The notes: generated by a model not told the origin, from the letters alone. Positions 1 through 12,528 are shown, counted from the stretch's first letter. The stretch is DNA of 64,000 nt from Raphanus sativus (GCF_000801105.2 NC_079515.1:5704001-5768000), one strand, 5' to 3'. Translations and numbers: made by a program.

Positions 1-2327
1 CCCAACCATTTAGGAAATTCTGAACCCTGATAAGACTCAATGCAGAACGTTTTCAAGTTTGGGTTAGGTTCTAGCATCTTCAGGACCTCTTTCTGGTCAC
101 AAGACAATGTACTAAGACTACCAGGGGCGAAGCTAGAAGCATTCACAGTCCACTTCAGGATTAACCCATCAAGGAATTGCTTCCTTTTCAAACCAGCGTC
201 TTTTGCTTCTGAGGCGAAGGCCAGATTTTGTAGCTCAGAGATGCGAAGAGTCCCTCGGAGATCAGAAAGTTCTTTGAGCTCATGCAGTCCGGCTCCGCTC
301 AGCCTTCCTACAACAAAATTAGATAACTTCTGCAAGCTTCTCAGCTTTTTTATTCCTAGTGGCATCTCTACCAGGGGAGTGCCAACAAGGTCAAGGAGAC
401 GCAACTTGATGAGTTCGGCTATGTTTGTTGGCAGGCTACTCAGGTAACGGCAATTTGATAGCAACAGTGTCTGCAAATTACAGAGTGTACACACAAACTC
501 TGGTAGGTATTTTATTTTGGTGCTTGACAGATCTAGATACCGTAACTGCTTCAAACCCTTTAATGATTTAGGCAAGCGAGTTATCTGATAATGAGACAAG
601 CTGAGAATTCGCAGGCTGCTCAATGCCTGTAGCAATGGATTCAAATTTTTCTCTGTGAGTTGGAGAGATTCAAGACCGGTTGGAACATTGAACGGAAGAA
701 TGGTTCTAAGAAACTCAGCTCCAGAGATGGACTTGAAAGCCATGGAAGCATCACATTGGCTTCTGGAAAAGGAAAAATGTCGAACCTTGCTTGGTACCTC
801 CGCAATATTGTCATCTTCCAGTCTGAAGCAAAAATCTCCTGAAGTAGCTTTAGCCAGATCATTCATGAGATCATGCATCACGAAGCTTTTGGTGCTTCTC
901 AGGAAAAAAGATCGACAAACTAAATCATCAATGTAATCGTAACCAATCTCTTCTAATCTTTTGTTGCTCCTTGGCTGGTATAAGAGGTCCATTGCCATCC
1001 ATAGAAGCACCAACTCCTCCCTATTGAACACATAACCCTTGGGGAATATCGAGCAGAGGGAAAAACATCGCTTGAGTACAGGAGGGAGGATGTCAAAGCT
1101 CAGTTTAAGAACTGGAAGGATACTGTTGGTGTAGGTCGAGAAATTCTTTGATACATCATACCAGTCGTCAGGATTTGGCTTTGACCGGAGATGAGATGCG
1201 ATGGCTCTTGCAGTTAACGGCAAGCCCTTACAGTGCTCTGCAATCCTTTTGCCAATTCCTTCTAGTTCTTGGTTGATAGAACCGACTGAAATATTTCCAA
1301 AAGCAGATCTAGAGATCAGCTCCCAGCATTCTTCATTAGTCATCAGCTTCACTCGGTAGACTTTGTCAGCCTGTGCGGCTGTGGAGACAATTTCACTTCG
1401 TGTGGTTATAACAATCTTGCTTCCTTCCTCTGCATCAGTGAAGGCGACCTTGAAGCTTTCCCAGTCTGTACTACTTTCAGACCAAAAATCATCCAGAACA
1501 AGTAAAAATCTCTTCCCTGATAGTGCTTCCTTCAGCTGAAGTTGTAGTGAAGGTAGATCCTCAGTATTAACTGCACTTGAAGTGATCTCCTGCAGAACGG
1601 CTTTTGTAACCGTGAAGACATTAAAGTTTAGCCCAACAGTAATCCACATTCTAACATCAAAACGGTTGGTCACACTTTCGTCCTTGAAAACTATCTGCGT
1701 CAAGGTAGTCTTTCCAACCCCAGGCATACCCACAATGGAAAACACAGCTGGTCTCCTAATGCCTGTTTCATTATCAGAAAGCAGCAAGTGGACTAATGCT
1801 ACTTTATCTTCTGCTCGGCCGACCACTCCGCCTTGTGGAAGATCATCAGGTCTGGACCGTGACGCTTGCCTCCACTGTGGTTCTCGAGTCTCGCTGTATT
1901 CTTTTAGTCCAATAATCTCTATGTGTTTCACATGATGTTCCAGCAGTCTTACTACGTTTTCCATCTTTCGTTCTATCTTATTCTTGCTGGCTTCGTTACC
2001 ACCCATAAGATTTTGGAATAGTCCTCCGAATCCTCCCACTTCAGCTACTACTTTTCTTCTCAAAGCCTCTGTTAGTAACTCATCAAGAACATCCTCCGCC
2101 TGGAACATAGCATCTGTGAGTCCTGTAAGCCAATGTTTTACTTCTCGGACATGATCTGCTTTCTGATCAGCGTCCGCAATCACCGGGTGGACAGTGGCCA
2201 AAGCGACCTTCAATCTCTTCAGCAATGCACTGGAGGACTTTCCTTTGCATAGTTCGACCAATTCTTGAGAATTGTTAATCCGTTCAATCATCACGTTCGT
2301 GCTATTTGATGAATAAAAGTTCGCCAT
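1..2327 (-). CDS. LRRAC1: CC-NB-LRR immune receptor, LRRAC1-like (5' part; 3' end outside window)
   Basis: The frame is open from the ATG at 2327 to the window edge, about 775 codons with no intron seen. The N-terminus is a Rx-type coiled coil ending in an AEDVLDE motif. It is followed by an NB-ARC domain: P-loop GMPGVGKTT near residue 198, kinase-2 LLVLDDFW near 279, GLPL near 366, and MHDL near 484. Leucine-rich repeats run from about residue 550 to the edge. The sequence matches what I remember of Arabidopsis At3g14460 (about 1,400 aa), so close to half is missing off the left end. The family detects pathogen effectors inside the cell; the Arabidopsis protein has also been reported to have an adenylate cyclase centre, which cannot be judged here. 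It is divergent from the next NLR, with 2.8 kb between the two start codons. The partial state is an edge effect, not a break. Confidence 0.93.
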   Translation of the reverse strand, partial: MANFYSSNSTNVMIERINNSQELVELCKGKSSSALLKRLKVALATVHPVIADADQKADHVREVKHWLTGLTDAMFQAEDVLDELLTEALRRKVVAEVGGFGGLFQNLMGGNEASKNKIERKMENVVRLLEHHVKHIEIIGLKEYSETREPQWRQASRSRPDDLPQGGVVGRAEDKVALVHLLLSDNETGIRRPAVFSIVGMPGVGKTTLTQIVFKDESVTNRFDVRMWITVGLNFNVFTVTKAVLQEITSSAVNTEDLPSLQLQLKEALSGKRFLLVLDDFWSESSTDWESFKVAFTDAEEGSKIVITTRSEIVSTAAQADKVYRVKLMTNEECWELISRSAFGNISVGSINQELEGIGKRIAEHCKGLPLTARAIASHLRSKPNPDDWYDVSKNFSTYTNSILPVLKLSFDILPPVLKRCFSLCSIFPKGYVFNREELVLLWMAMDLLYQPRSNKRLEEIGYDYIDDLVCRSFFLRSTKSFVMHDLMNDLAKATSGDFCFRLEDDNIAEVPSKVRHFSFSRSQCDASMAFKSISGAEFLRTILPFNVPTGLESLQLTEKNLNPLLQALSSLRILSLSHYQITRLPKSLKGLKQLRYLDLSSTKIKYLPEFVCTLCNLQTLLLSNCRYLSSLPTNIAELIKLRLLDLVGTPLVEMPLGIKKLRSLQKLSNFVVGRLSGAGLHELKELSDLRGTLRISELQNLAFASEAKDAGLKRKQFLDGLILKWTVNASSFAPGSLSTLSCDQKEVLKMLEPNPNLKTFCIESYQGSEFPKWL

Positions 2328-3140
2328 ATTTTCCCTCGTAGCTTGTTGGAGCCAAGGAGATGCAACCAGTTACTCAGGAAAAACGCAAGCCAATTATTGG
2401 AATAAGCAAAGCGGAAAGGGTTTATTGACTTGCTGTTCCTTTTGCAATTTGTCAGCTGGCCTGCAGGAAGTGGTAATAATGTCAAGATTTTAAAGATTAT
2501 CGTCTTCCACTGTATCACGAGATTCACAAGTTTACAGACATTTTTGCCTAAAACTGTTACAATACATCTCCATTTTCTAAACTATTATTAAAATTTCCTT
2601 GCAGGGAACATGGAGCATTCAATAAGTTACATTCAAGAAAAATGAGAACAAATTAAGGAAGAAATAAGGTGAATCTAACCTGCACTATGAGTTCTATGTT
2701 TCTCTTGTGTAGTCTCCTTCCTCTTCCCTATTTCCAAATACACGGTGAAAGAGAATTTTCACGCTTCTTTTCTTCTTATTCTTACCTTTTTTCTCTTATG
2801 TTCAGCCTTGTGTCTGGATTTTTGGATCTATGTGGCATTTAGAACAGACGAGGAAGCAAAAAGGATTTGGCTGCATAAAATTCAACGTTCTATGTTCCTA
2901 AGAAAGCTCAGGGAAGAAATGGTCCTGCCATTGTCTCGGTTCAACCAATAAGTACCACAAGACGTAAGTTTTCTTGTAACTTACACCATCTATTTATTAT
3001 CTTCTCTAATTAATGTAAATGATCTGTTAAGGATTTGACAGATGGTATAGAAAATTTGAACTAAAACTACTTTTCTCATAAGATATTTTTGGTCATGATG
3101 TTTTTGAGACTTTTAACAAGTTTAATCCTTTAAATCTACA
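2328..3140. other. Divergent intergenic region next to LRRAC1-like start
   Basis: This is the upstream and probable 5' leader region of the minus-strand NLR. Short open frames here have no recognisable product or biased composition, and I see no gene. The segment ends exactly where a Helitron 3' terminus begins. Confidence 0.5.
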
Positions 3141-4131
3141 CTAGATTTTAACCCGCGCTTATAAAGCGCGGTATTATTTTTAACAAAATTAGAGTTTATT
3201 TTAATTAGATAGTGTATACTTATATATATAACTTTTGAGATATTTTATATAGCTTACTAATTTAAACCCATTCTGAATGCAAATGATATTTTAATTTATT
3301 TTCTTTTTAATATTTTACATTGTATTCAAATATCCATGTGGAAAGTAAAAAAATCACATATTTTATAGTTTCATTTTGGTATAGATGATGATAGTATGTA
3401 ATTTTTATTAATATGTCTTTATAATTATATTTAAATTTGCATATATTATATAGTTTAATATTTTATTTAATATTTTTGTAGTTTAAATGAATGCATTTCA
3501 TATTTTCAAAAAGTAAGTAGGCAATAACATTAGTTTAATATGTCTTTTATCAATAAAAATATTTTTTTTCAAATCAATGGAACAAAAAATCTACAGAAGA
3601 TATAGTTATAGTTATAGTTAATTTTAGAATTTTCTCTTCTTAACAAATATTTCAGTTTCAGTTATTATTTATTTTTTCAAATATAATATGTATTTAAATT
3701 AAAAAGAAAAAAACTCTTAAAAGTGAAAGCTATTATTTTAGATTGTTTTGGAAATATATTATGTTCGTGTATTGTTTGAAATAACTATTTTTATGCTTTA
3801 ATATAGTTGATTGATTGAATGTTAAATGATTATTGACTGTTTATTTGTTTAAGCGAATTTTACATGGTCTTTTTTTTTGGAAGTTGTTACATATTTGTAG
3901 GTTACTATTTCAATTACTGTTAAACACATTAAAAATCAAGATTCTAAGAAGATCTCAAAAATATAATTAAGGTAATAAGATAATTAAATGATAGTGTCAT
4001 ATCTTGTAATTTTATTTGTAAAGTATTTTTAAATAGAATTAATTTGTTTTAAATGCAGTGGCATAAGTTGGTAAATATTAAGGTAAATTAAGGATTATTT
4101 CTTAATTGTACTTCAGTTTTAATAGAATAGA
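3141..4131 (-). mobile_element. Non-autonomous Helitron, 991 bp
   Basis: Read on the minus strand, the element starts with TC (TCTATTCTATTAAAACTGAAG) at 4131 and ends at 3141 with a GC-rich hairpin (CCGCGCT...AGCGCGG), a short AT spacer and CTAG. The flanking host bases are A before the 5' TC and T after the 3' CTAG, as expected for Helitron insertion into an AT dinucleotide. The interior is very AT-rich with no coding frame. The ends match the two other Helitrons of this window, at 9121-9767 and 31834-34219. Confidence 0.85.
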
Positions 4132-4396
4132 TGTCTAATCTCGGTTGTGCTTAAGCCAATAGCGCTCCAAAAAGGCCTAAGTAAACATTTACGATGACTC
4201 CAAAAATGTACATCCGTTGATTTAACACACAGTTTTGCATTTGTCTGAGTTACCTTGTAAGATTGACTTTGTCTCAGTTGGTAGACCAAGACAGTTTCGT
4301 GTCAGCTCATAAGAGAATCATTCTCGAATTTAATAAGTTGTTAGTTTGTGGAAGTTTCATTTTTAAAAAAAATTTGAAGTCGTCTCTTACCTGTTA

Positions 4397-4618
4397 TTCC
4401 CTCAGTTTCAAATTATATGTCGTTCTAGAGGAAATTTTTTGTTTTCGGTTTTCAATGCAAAATTTATTGACAATATTTTCTTTTCTATTTTTCTATTGGT
4501 TGATACATGGTTATGTATATTAGTAATAGTGTTTTTATTTTGGAAAGATGTAAAATTAAATATTTTCTTAATCTGTGTGCATAAAGTTAGAACGACATGT
4601 AATATGAAACGGATGGAG
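4397..4618. mobile_element. Stowaway-type (Tc1/mariner) MITE
   Basis: Terminal inverted repeats of about 30 bp (TTCCCTCAGTTTCAAATTAT... against the reverse complement of ...AATATGAAACGGATGGAG) are flanked by TA on both sides (4395-4396 and 4619-4620). The end resembles the CTCCCTCCGTTTC consensus of Stowaway elements. It lies about 470 bp upstream of the RPPL1-like start codon and might affect its promoter. Confidence 0.85.
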
Positions 4619-4756
4619 TATTAAACTGTTATATGTATGTAGCTTAACAGAATTTGCTGAGTAGTTTTTCAAGTCAACTCGTCGAATTCATTTGCTATTT
4701 TGATCTAAAGTAAACAATTTTGTCTAATTCTTATAAGTTCTGACTAGTTCATTCTT

Positions 4757-4763
4757 TATATAA
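4757..4763 (+). promoter_or_regulatory. Probable TATA box of the RPPL1-like NLR
   Basis: TATATAA lies about 330 bp upstream of the chosen ATG at 5091. The leader between them contains a pyrimidine-rich acceptor-like site (TCTTGTTTTCCCAG, ending near 5062), so a 5'-UTR intron is plausible. Transcript data would be needed to decide. Confidence 0.4.
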
Positions 4764-5090
4764 GTTTTGGTCCTTTTGATCCCATCTTCAAGTTTCTCTA
4801 TGAAAATGCAGGCAACTTCTAGTCATTTTCGTGGTAGTTTCACTTGGTGAAGGTAGAATATACTTCCGCGTTTATCAAGTTTAGTTAATGTTAGTTTCTC
4901 TGTTTTTTCCTACCACTTGCCTTGTAATTTCTTACTTATTAGAATATTTGATTTTGCGAATGTAAACTGAAGAAATAAACATCCTGCTGTGACGTTATTG
5001 ATTTCCTGAGACATAAATCTTCAAATTCTTGATTTCTTCTCTTGGTTGTCTTGTTTTCCCAGAGGCTTTCTGTGTGCAAAGACAGACAAG

Positions 5091-8000
5091 ATGACAGGAG
5101 CAGAGTTGGTTCTCTCGGCTTTTCTACAAGCTCTCTTTCAGACGTTGATGTCTGGTCCTTACAAGTCCTTCTTCAAGAGACGAGAACTGAATGAGTGTGT
5201 ACTAGAGAGGCTCAACACTGCGTTGTTGACAATTAGCGCGGTCCTGATTGATGCCGAGGAGAAACAGATTACAAACCCGGCGGTGGAAAAATGGGTCAAC
5301 GAGCTGAGAGATGTTGTTTACCATGCTGAGGATGCTCTTGATGATATTGCTACGGAAGTTCTGCGTCTCAACATAGGAGTTGAATCTTCTTCTAATAGGC
5401 TAAGACAGCTTCGTGTCAGAACCCTGAGAGATTTTTTGGATGGGAGCAGTGATCATTTGGAGACTAGGCTCGAGAAGGTCATGATAAGGCTCGAGCGTTT
5501 AGCCTCGCAAAGAAATATCTTGGGTTTGAAAGAGATAACTGCGATGACGCCCAAACCGAGGTTGCCAACTACATCTCTTGTGGATGAATCTGAAGTGTTT
5601 GGTAGAGATGATGATAAAAACGAAATCATGAGATTCTTGTTTCCTGAGAACGGGGACGATAGCAGGACATCAACCGTTGTAGCTATTGTTGGAATTGGTG
5701 GGGTTGGCAAAACCACACTTTCACAACTCGTATACAATGATCAGCGTGTTCAGAGTCATTTTGTAACCAGGGTCTGGGCTCATGTCTCAGAGGAGTTTGA
5801 CGTTTTCAAGATCACAAAAAAGGTTTATGAGTCTGTTACTTCCCGGCCTTGCGAATTCACTGACCTGGATGTACTTCAAGTCAAGTTGAAAGAAAGGTTA
5901 ATAGGACCGTTTCTGCTTGTTCTAGATGATCTGTGGAATGAAAATTTTGCGGATTGGGATCTTCTACGCCAACCCTTCACATCTGCTGCTAAAGGGAGCC
6001 GGATTATTGTGACAACACGAAGCCAAAGCGTAGCATCCATTATGTGTTCTGTCAATGTACACAACCTTCAGCGATTATCTGATGGAGATTGCTGGTCGTT
6101 GTTTATGAGAACTGTTTTTCCAAATAAAGATCCGTGCTTAGATCAAGAAATTGGAGATCTTGCGGAAAGGATAGTGTACAAGTGCCAGGGCCTGCCATTG
6201 GCTGCGAAAACACTTGGTGGTGTGTTACGGTTTGAAGGCAATGTCGTGGAATGGGAGAGAGTTCTAAGCAGCAGGATTTGGGATCTTCCAGCTGATAAGA
6301 GCAATCTACTTCCAGTTTTACGGGTAAGCTACTACTATCTTCCAGCTCACTTGAAACGGTGTTTTGCCTATTGCTCTATATTTCCCAAAGGGCATGCGTT
6401 TGAGAAGGAAAAGGTAGTTCTTCTGTGGATGGCAGAAGGCTTCTTGCAGCAGACGAGAAGCAGTAAGAATCTAGAAGAGCTTGGGGATGAGTACTTTTCA
6501 GAACTGGAATCAAGGTCGCTTTTCCAAAAGACCAAGACGAGATATATGATGCATGACTTCATCAATGAGCTTTCTCAGTTTGCTTCAGGAGAGTTCAGCT
6601 CCAAGTTTGAAAACGGCTGCAAACTTCAAGTTTCAGAAAAGACTAGGTATCTATCCTACCTACGAGATAATTATAGTGAACCTATGAGGTTTGAAGCTCT
6701 TCGCGAGGTCAAGTTTCTCAGAACTTTTCTACCACTCAGCCTCACAAATTCTTCGAGGTCATGCTGCTTAGATACAATGGTCAGCGAGAAGCTGCTTCCA
6801 ACGTTTACCCGCTTGCGTGTTTTGTCTTTGTCACATTACAAGATCGCAAGGCTGCCTCCAGACTTTTTCAGGAACTTAAGCCATGCCCGGTTCTTGGATC
6901 TCTCTCGCACTGAACTCGATAAGCTTCCTAAATCCCTATGTTATATGTATAACCTCCAGACACTTCTTTTGGGCTACTGTTCCAGTCTGAAGGACCTACC
7001 TACAGACATCTACAACCTCATCAATCTACGTTATCTTGATCTGATTGGTACGAAGCTAAAACACATGCCGAAAAGATTTGGTAGATTGAAGAGCATCCAG
7101 ACTCTTACAACTTTCTTCGTGAGCGCTAGCGATGGCGCAAGGATTTGTGAACTTGGAGAACTCAATGAACTTCATGGAAAACTAAGAATAGTCGAGCTAC
7201 AACGAGTTGTGGATGTTGCTGATGCTGCAGGAGCAAATTTAGACAGCAAGAAACATCTGAAGGAGATAGATTTTGTCTGGAGAACTGGATCTACTAGCTC
7301 AGAGAGCTACACAAATCCTCACCGGACGCAGAACGAAGCTGAGGTCTTCGAGAAGTTACGCCCACACCGTCGTATCGAGAAGCTCGCCATTGAGAGATAC
7401 AACGGAAGAAAGTTTCCAGATTGGCTAAGTGATTCCTCGTTCTCAAGAGTTGTGTGCATACGCCTCAGGGAATGTCGAAACTGTTCCTCCTTGCCATCTC
7501 TTGGTCAACTACCAGGTCTCAAAGAACTTTACATTTCAGGAATGGTCGGCCTTAGAAGCATAGGTTCCGGGTTCTACTTAAGTCCATCACTGCGCGATCA
7601 AAACCAACAGCCGTTTAAGTCCCTTGAAACGCTGCGGTTTGATAACCTGCCAGATTTGGAAGACTGGTCAGACATAAGGGTCACGAAGGGAGACTTATTC
7701 CCTTCTCTCAAGAAACTTTCCATACTAAGATGTCCAGAGCTAACCGGGAATCTACCAACCTCTCTTCCTTCTCTGATATCTCTTCACATCCATAAATGCG
7801 GAGTCTTAGATTTCCAGCCAGACCACCACGAGTACAGCTACGGGAACCTTCAAACGCTAAGCATTAAAAGCAGCTGTGACTCTCTCGTTACATTTCCTTT
7901 AGGCCATTTCGCCAGCCTCCACACGCTTGAGTTTGATAACTGCATATCTCTGCAGTCTTTTCAGCTCTCGAAGGAGCATTCGTATGGTTCCAACGCTCTA

Positions 8001-8216
8001 AGAAACCTGAGAATCAATGACTGTCAGAATCTGCAGCGTCTTCCAGAGCTAAACTTACAGGTCACGATCTCAAACTGCAGGTATCTCAGACAGCCATTGG
8101 AACCACAGCCTCAATATCATCAGTTTCATCTTCCAAGACTAGATATTTTAGGTTCACAGAGGTCTCATGGTTCACACAGGTCATATGATTCGTCTTCACC
8201 TTCAAGATATGATTAA
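5091..8216 (+). CDS. RPPL1: CC-NB-LRR immune receptor, RPP13-like protein 1 (At3g14470 type)
   Basis: This is a single-exon gene of 1,041 codons, close to the roughly 1,050 aa of Arabidopsis At3g14470. I chose the ATG at 5091 (MTGAELVL...) because the same frame further upstream contains no ATG and the Arabidopsis protein starts with MTG. The coiled coil spans residues 1-160 with an AEDALDDIA motif. The NB-ARC shows P-loop GIGGVGKTT near 202, kinase-2 LLVLDDLW near 276, GLPLA near 367 and MHDF near 486. About fifteen irregular LRRs follow to residue ~1000, with a Ser/His-rich tail. It is an intracellular immune receptor of the CNL class. It looks intact, and it is head-to-head with the LRRAC1-like NLR. 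Confidence 0.95.
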   Translation: MTGAELVLSAFLQALFQTLMSGPYKSFFKRRELNECVLERLNTALLTISAVLIDAEEKQITNPAVEKWVNELRDVVYHAEDALDDIATEVLRLNIGVESSSNRLRQLRVRTLRDFLDGSSDHLETRLEKVMIRLERLASQRNILGLKEITAMTPKPRLPTTSLVDESEVFGRDDDKNEIMRFLFPENGDDSRTSTVVAIVGIGGVGKTTLSQLVYNDQRVQSHFVTRVWAHVSEEFDVFKITKKVYESVTSRPCEFTDLDVLQVKLKERLIGPFLLVLDDLWNENFADWDLLRQPFTSAAKGSRIIVTTRSQSVASIMCSVNVHNLQRLSDGDCWSLFMRTVFPNKDPCLDQEIGDLAERIVYKCQGLPLAAKTLGGVLRFEGNVVEWERVLSSRIWDLPADKSNLLPVLRVSYYYLPAHLKRCFAYCSIFPKGHAFEKEKVVLLWMAEGFLQQTRSSKNLEELGDEYFSELESRSLFQKTKTRYMMHDFINELSQFASGEFSSKFENGCKLQVSEKTRYLSYLRDNYSEPMRFEALREVKFLRTFLPLSLTNSSRSCCLDTMVSEKLLPTFTRLRVLSLSHYKIARLPPDFFRNLSHARFLDLSRTELDKLPKSLCYMYNLQTLLLGYCSSLKDLPTDIYNLINLRYLDLIGTKLKHMPKRFGRLKSIQTLTTFFVSASDGARICELGELNELHGKLRIVELQRVVDVADAAGANLDSKKHLKEIDFVWRTGSTSSESYTNPHRTQNEAEVFEKLRPHRRIEKLAIERYNGRKFPDWLSDSSFSRVVCIRLRECRNCSSLPSLGQLPGLKELYISGMVGLRSIGSGFYLSPSLRDQNQQPFKSLETLRFDNLPDLEDWSDIRVTKGDLFPSLKKLSILRCPELTGNLPTSLPSLISLHIHKCGVLDFQPDHHEYSYGNLQTLSIKSSCDSLVTFPLGHFASLHTLEFDNCISLQSFQLSKEHSYGSNALRNLRINDCQNLQRLPELNLQVTISNCRYLRQPLEPQPQYHQFHLPRLDILGSQRSHGSHRSYDSSSPSRYD

Positions 8217-8442
8217 CCCTGATTCGCTTGCATCAGTCAAAAACATTTACTATTTGTTCCATATATCTCCTTGGCTAATCTTCCGCTTCTAATTGTGTTA
8301 TGTATATGTTGTGTTCTACTGTTTCTATTCATCAGATAGAAAATAAAAGGGTACACATTGTAAATAACAAAAGCTTGCTTTGTCTTCAAACAAGCTCATG
8401 ATAAACTAAACTATATATATATATGTGTGTTACTGTGTTACC
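8217..8442. other. 3' flank of RPPL1-like gene
   Basis: AT-rich 3' region with a probable polyadenylation area (AATAAAAGGG near 8341) and a short TA-rich run. No gene is visible. Confidence 0.5.
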
Positions 8443-8940
8443 GATTTACCAATACTTCCTTATTTGCAAGCCGTGGTTAAGGAAACACTAAGACTTCACC
8501 CGGCAGTGCCTCTTGGTTAAGGATATTTGAAGAAGAATGTAATGTTGGCAGGTTTCACATACCGGAGAAGACAACACTTGTTGTAAACCTTTACGCTGTT
8601 ATGAGAGATCCTGGTTTCTGGAAAGATCCTGATAAGTTAGCCAGAGAGGTTTCTTGTTGAGCAAGAAGAAGAAAGAGAGAAAGTCCTGAAGTTTCTTCCT
8701 TTTGGCAGTGGAAGGAGAGGCTGTCTTGGAGAAAATCTTGTCTTTCATACAGAGCCGGCCCTGAGATTTTGGGGGCCTGTTGCAATGTCTATGAGAAAAA
8801 AAAAAATTCGGGAGCTTAAAAAAAAAATTTAAGAGCTTATGTTTATATAATTTTCTTCAAAAATTTTGTGGACCTGTTGCAAATGTTTCACTACGCATGG
8901 CTCAGGACCGGTCCTGCTTTCATACCTTTTATATAGTGTA
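8443..8940 (+). pseudogene. Cytochrome P450 second-exon remnant (CYP705-like), broken
   Basis: Translation in shifting frames gives P450 hallmarks. DLPILPYLQAVVKETLRLHP is the K-helix with its ExxR. It is followed by an in-frame stop and a frameshift, then GFHIPEKTTLVVNLYAVMRD, another stop, and the haem-binding loop FLPFGSGRRGCLG with its Cys. The wording of these blocks recalls CYP705/CYP712 proteins. There is no first exon, and at least two stops and frameshifts are present. A hAT MITE is inserted just after the haem loop at 8750-8916. It lies beside the prenyltransferase gene, where Brassicaceae terpenoid clusters often keep P450s, so it may be a dead cluster member. That last point is inference. 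Confidence 0.8.
8750..8916. mobile_element. hAT-type MITE, 167 bp, inside the P450 remnant
   Basis: Terminal inverted repeats of 16 bp (CAGAGCCGGCCCTGAG and the inverse of CTCAGGACCGGTCCTG) are flanked by a perfect 8-bp target duplication, CTTTCATA, at 8742-8749 and 8917-8924. Eight-bp duplications and CAG-starting ends are typical of hAT elements. The interior contains A-runs and has no coding capacity. Confidence 0.92.
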
Positions 8941-9120
8941 TGTTTCCTCGTTTAAATGGAGTTCAAGACAAAAAAAAAACAAGGAGCTAAATATCAAACA
9001 AGGGTACTTACTACTTAGAGAGATAATTTTACAAATCTTGCAAATACTAATATTGTGATTTTAACTAATCAGTAATCACACAGAGATACAACTCAACGAC
9101 TCTTGTAGCTTAAACATAAA

Positions 9121-9767
9121 CTAGATTTTGACCCGCGCTTTTGAAGCGCGGGATATTTTACGATGAAAAATTTCACTAATAATTTAACAAATATTTTGGT
9201 TATTTTTAAAGAGTGTGTATTTAAAATATTTTTGCATTTAAATCAGTATTTTTAAATTTAACCCGATTGTGATTATACCGGTTAATCCGGAGATCTGACA
9301 ATTCAATTTATGTTTTTAAAATATTCATATTAAAAAATCACTAAAACCCGAGACTAACCGATTGAACTGATGGATGACCGATATGTAATCTAATTGGATT
9401 TAAATTGTAATAGTTTCATAATTTGTAATCTTATAATCGAAATTTTAAAGTTCACTATTTTGTAATTTATGAAATTATGACGTTTTTTACAAAATTTTAA
9501 AGAGAAAATGATAGATATAAAATAACTAAGATTAATTATTGTATTATTTGGAAACATTGATAGTAGTATAAATATATATTGTTTGGAAACATTGATAGTA
9601 GTATAAAGAAATAAGTATATTGTTTGGAAACATGGATAGTAGTATAAAAAAAGAAACATTAGTGACTTAATGTATGTTTAACTATAAAATATAAAGGTGT
9701 ATTTAATTTAAAAACTTACAAAATAAATGTTAGGTCCAACAGAATGTTTCTGTTTTAATAAGATAGA
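9121..9767 (-). mobile_element. Short non-autonomous Helitron, 647 bp
   Basis: On the minus strand it starts with TCTATCTTATTAAAACAG at 9767 and ends at 9121 with the hairpin CCCGCGCTT...AAGCGCGGG (in + orientation), a spacer and CTAG. Host bases are A and T at the junctions. The interior holds three tandem copies of a roughly 40-bp unit (9539-9655), and one arm of a 65-bp inverted repeat whose partner lies just outside the element at 9775-9839. Confidence 0.82.
9539..9655. repeat. Three tandem copies of a ~40-bp unit
   Basis: Three copies of TTGTTTGGAAACATTGATAG followed by TAGTATAAA-type sequence occur head to tail with small spacing differences (the first copy reads TTATTTGG; the third has ATGG for TTGG). 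They lie within the Helitron. Confidence 0.85.
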
Positions 9768-10079
9768 TTATATTGTTTCCAAATAATACAATAATTAATC
9801 TTAGTTATTTTATATCTATCATTTTCTCTTTAAAATTTTAAGCCAAATTTAAAAAAAAAAAAGTTCTTAGTATACCCACTTGCCTCGTTCCCATGTGCAA
9901 GCCTTCATGATAATTGTCGAAACATGCATTAAGATCACAAAAAAAAACAAACAAAATACAACCTAAAACACACATAACTTAAATAGTTTCATAAGAAAGA
10001 AGACCAGAAAGCGACCAAAAACAAATAAATTGTTTGGACTTCAGACATTGAGCACATGATACAGTTAATGCAAAAGATC
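9768..10079. other. 3' flank of prenyltransferase gene with an inverted-repeat arm
   Basis: Positions 9775-9839 are the reverse complement of 9491-9555, which lies inside the neighbouring Helitron. The rest is A-rich 3' flanking sequence of the minus-strand prenyltransferase gene, and no gene is visible. Confidence 0.6.
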
Positions 10080-12309
<2,230 letters not shown>

Positions 12310-12528
12310 ATGTCTCACACACTACAACAATGTGCCCTGCCCGAAAGAAACTGTTTTTATCCTCCTCGGGAAGGTGGCATGGTTCCCTGGGGCATTTCAT
12401 CGAACACCTTCCTGGTGTTACTCAATCTTACAGCTTTTCGTGGCTTGTGATTTCCCAGTCGACGAGGGGATTTGCTTCTGTGTTAGGAAAATTGCGTGAT
12501 TCGTAAGATTCAGACTTAGAGAGCTCAG
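12310..12528 (-). pseudogene. PPR-like gene fragment, interrupted by the LTR retrotransposon
   Basis: On the minus strand a frame starts at an ATG at 29416, right of the retrotransposon, and continues here across the CTCAG target site. A second frame then reads RRLGNHKPRKAV and SNTRKVFDEMPQ, the typical start of a plant pentatricopeptide repeat. The two frames are offset and both soon hit stops, so the gene was broken besides the retrotransposon insertion. Only about 90 codons are recognisable and no further PPR repeats follow. Confidence 0.5.

Noticed and set aside
655..1935. Plus-strand frames of 60-117 codons at the left edge
   Set aside because: They are antisense shadows of the LRRAC1-like gene, whose minus frame is open throughout and shows NB-ARC motifs.
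5046..5090. Longer N-terminus for the RPPL1-like gene
   Set aside because: The extra 15 codons begin at TTG, not ATG, in a eukaryotic gene; the ATG at 5091 matches the family start.
9539..9655. CRISPR-like array from three regular repeats
   Set aside because: Only three AT-rich copies without proper spacers, inside a plant Helitron.
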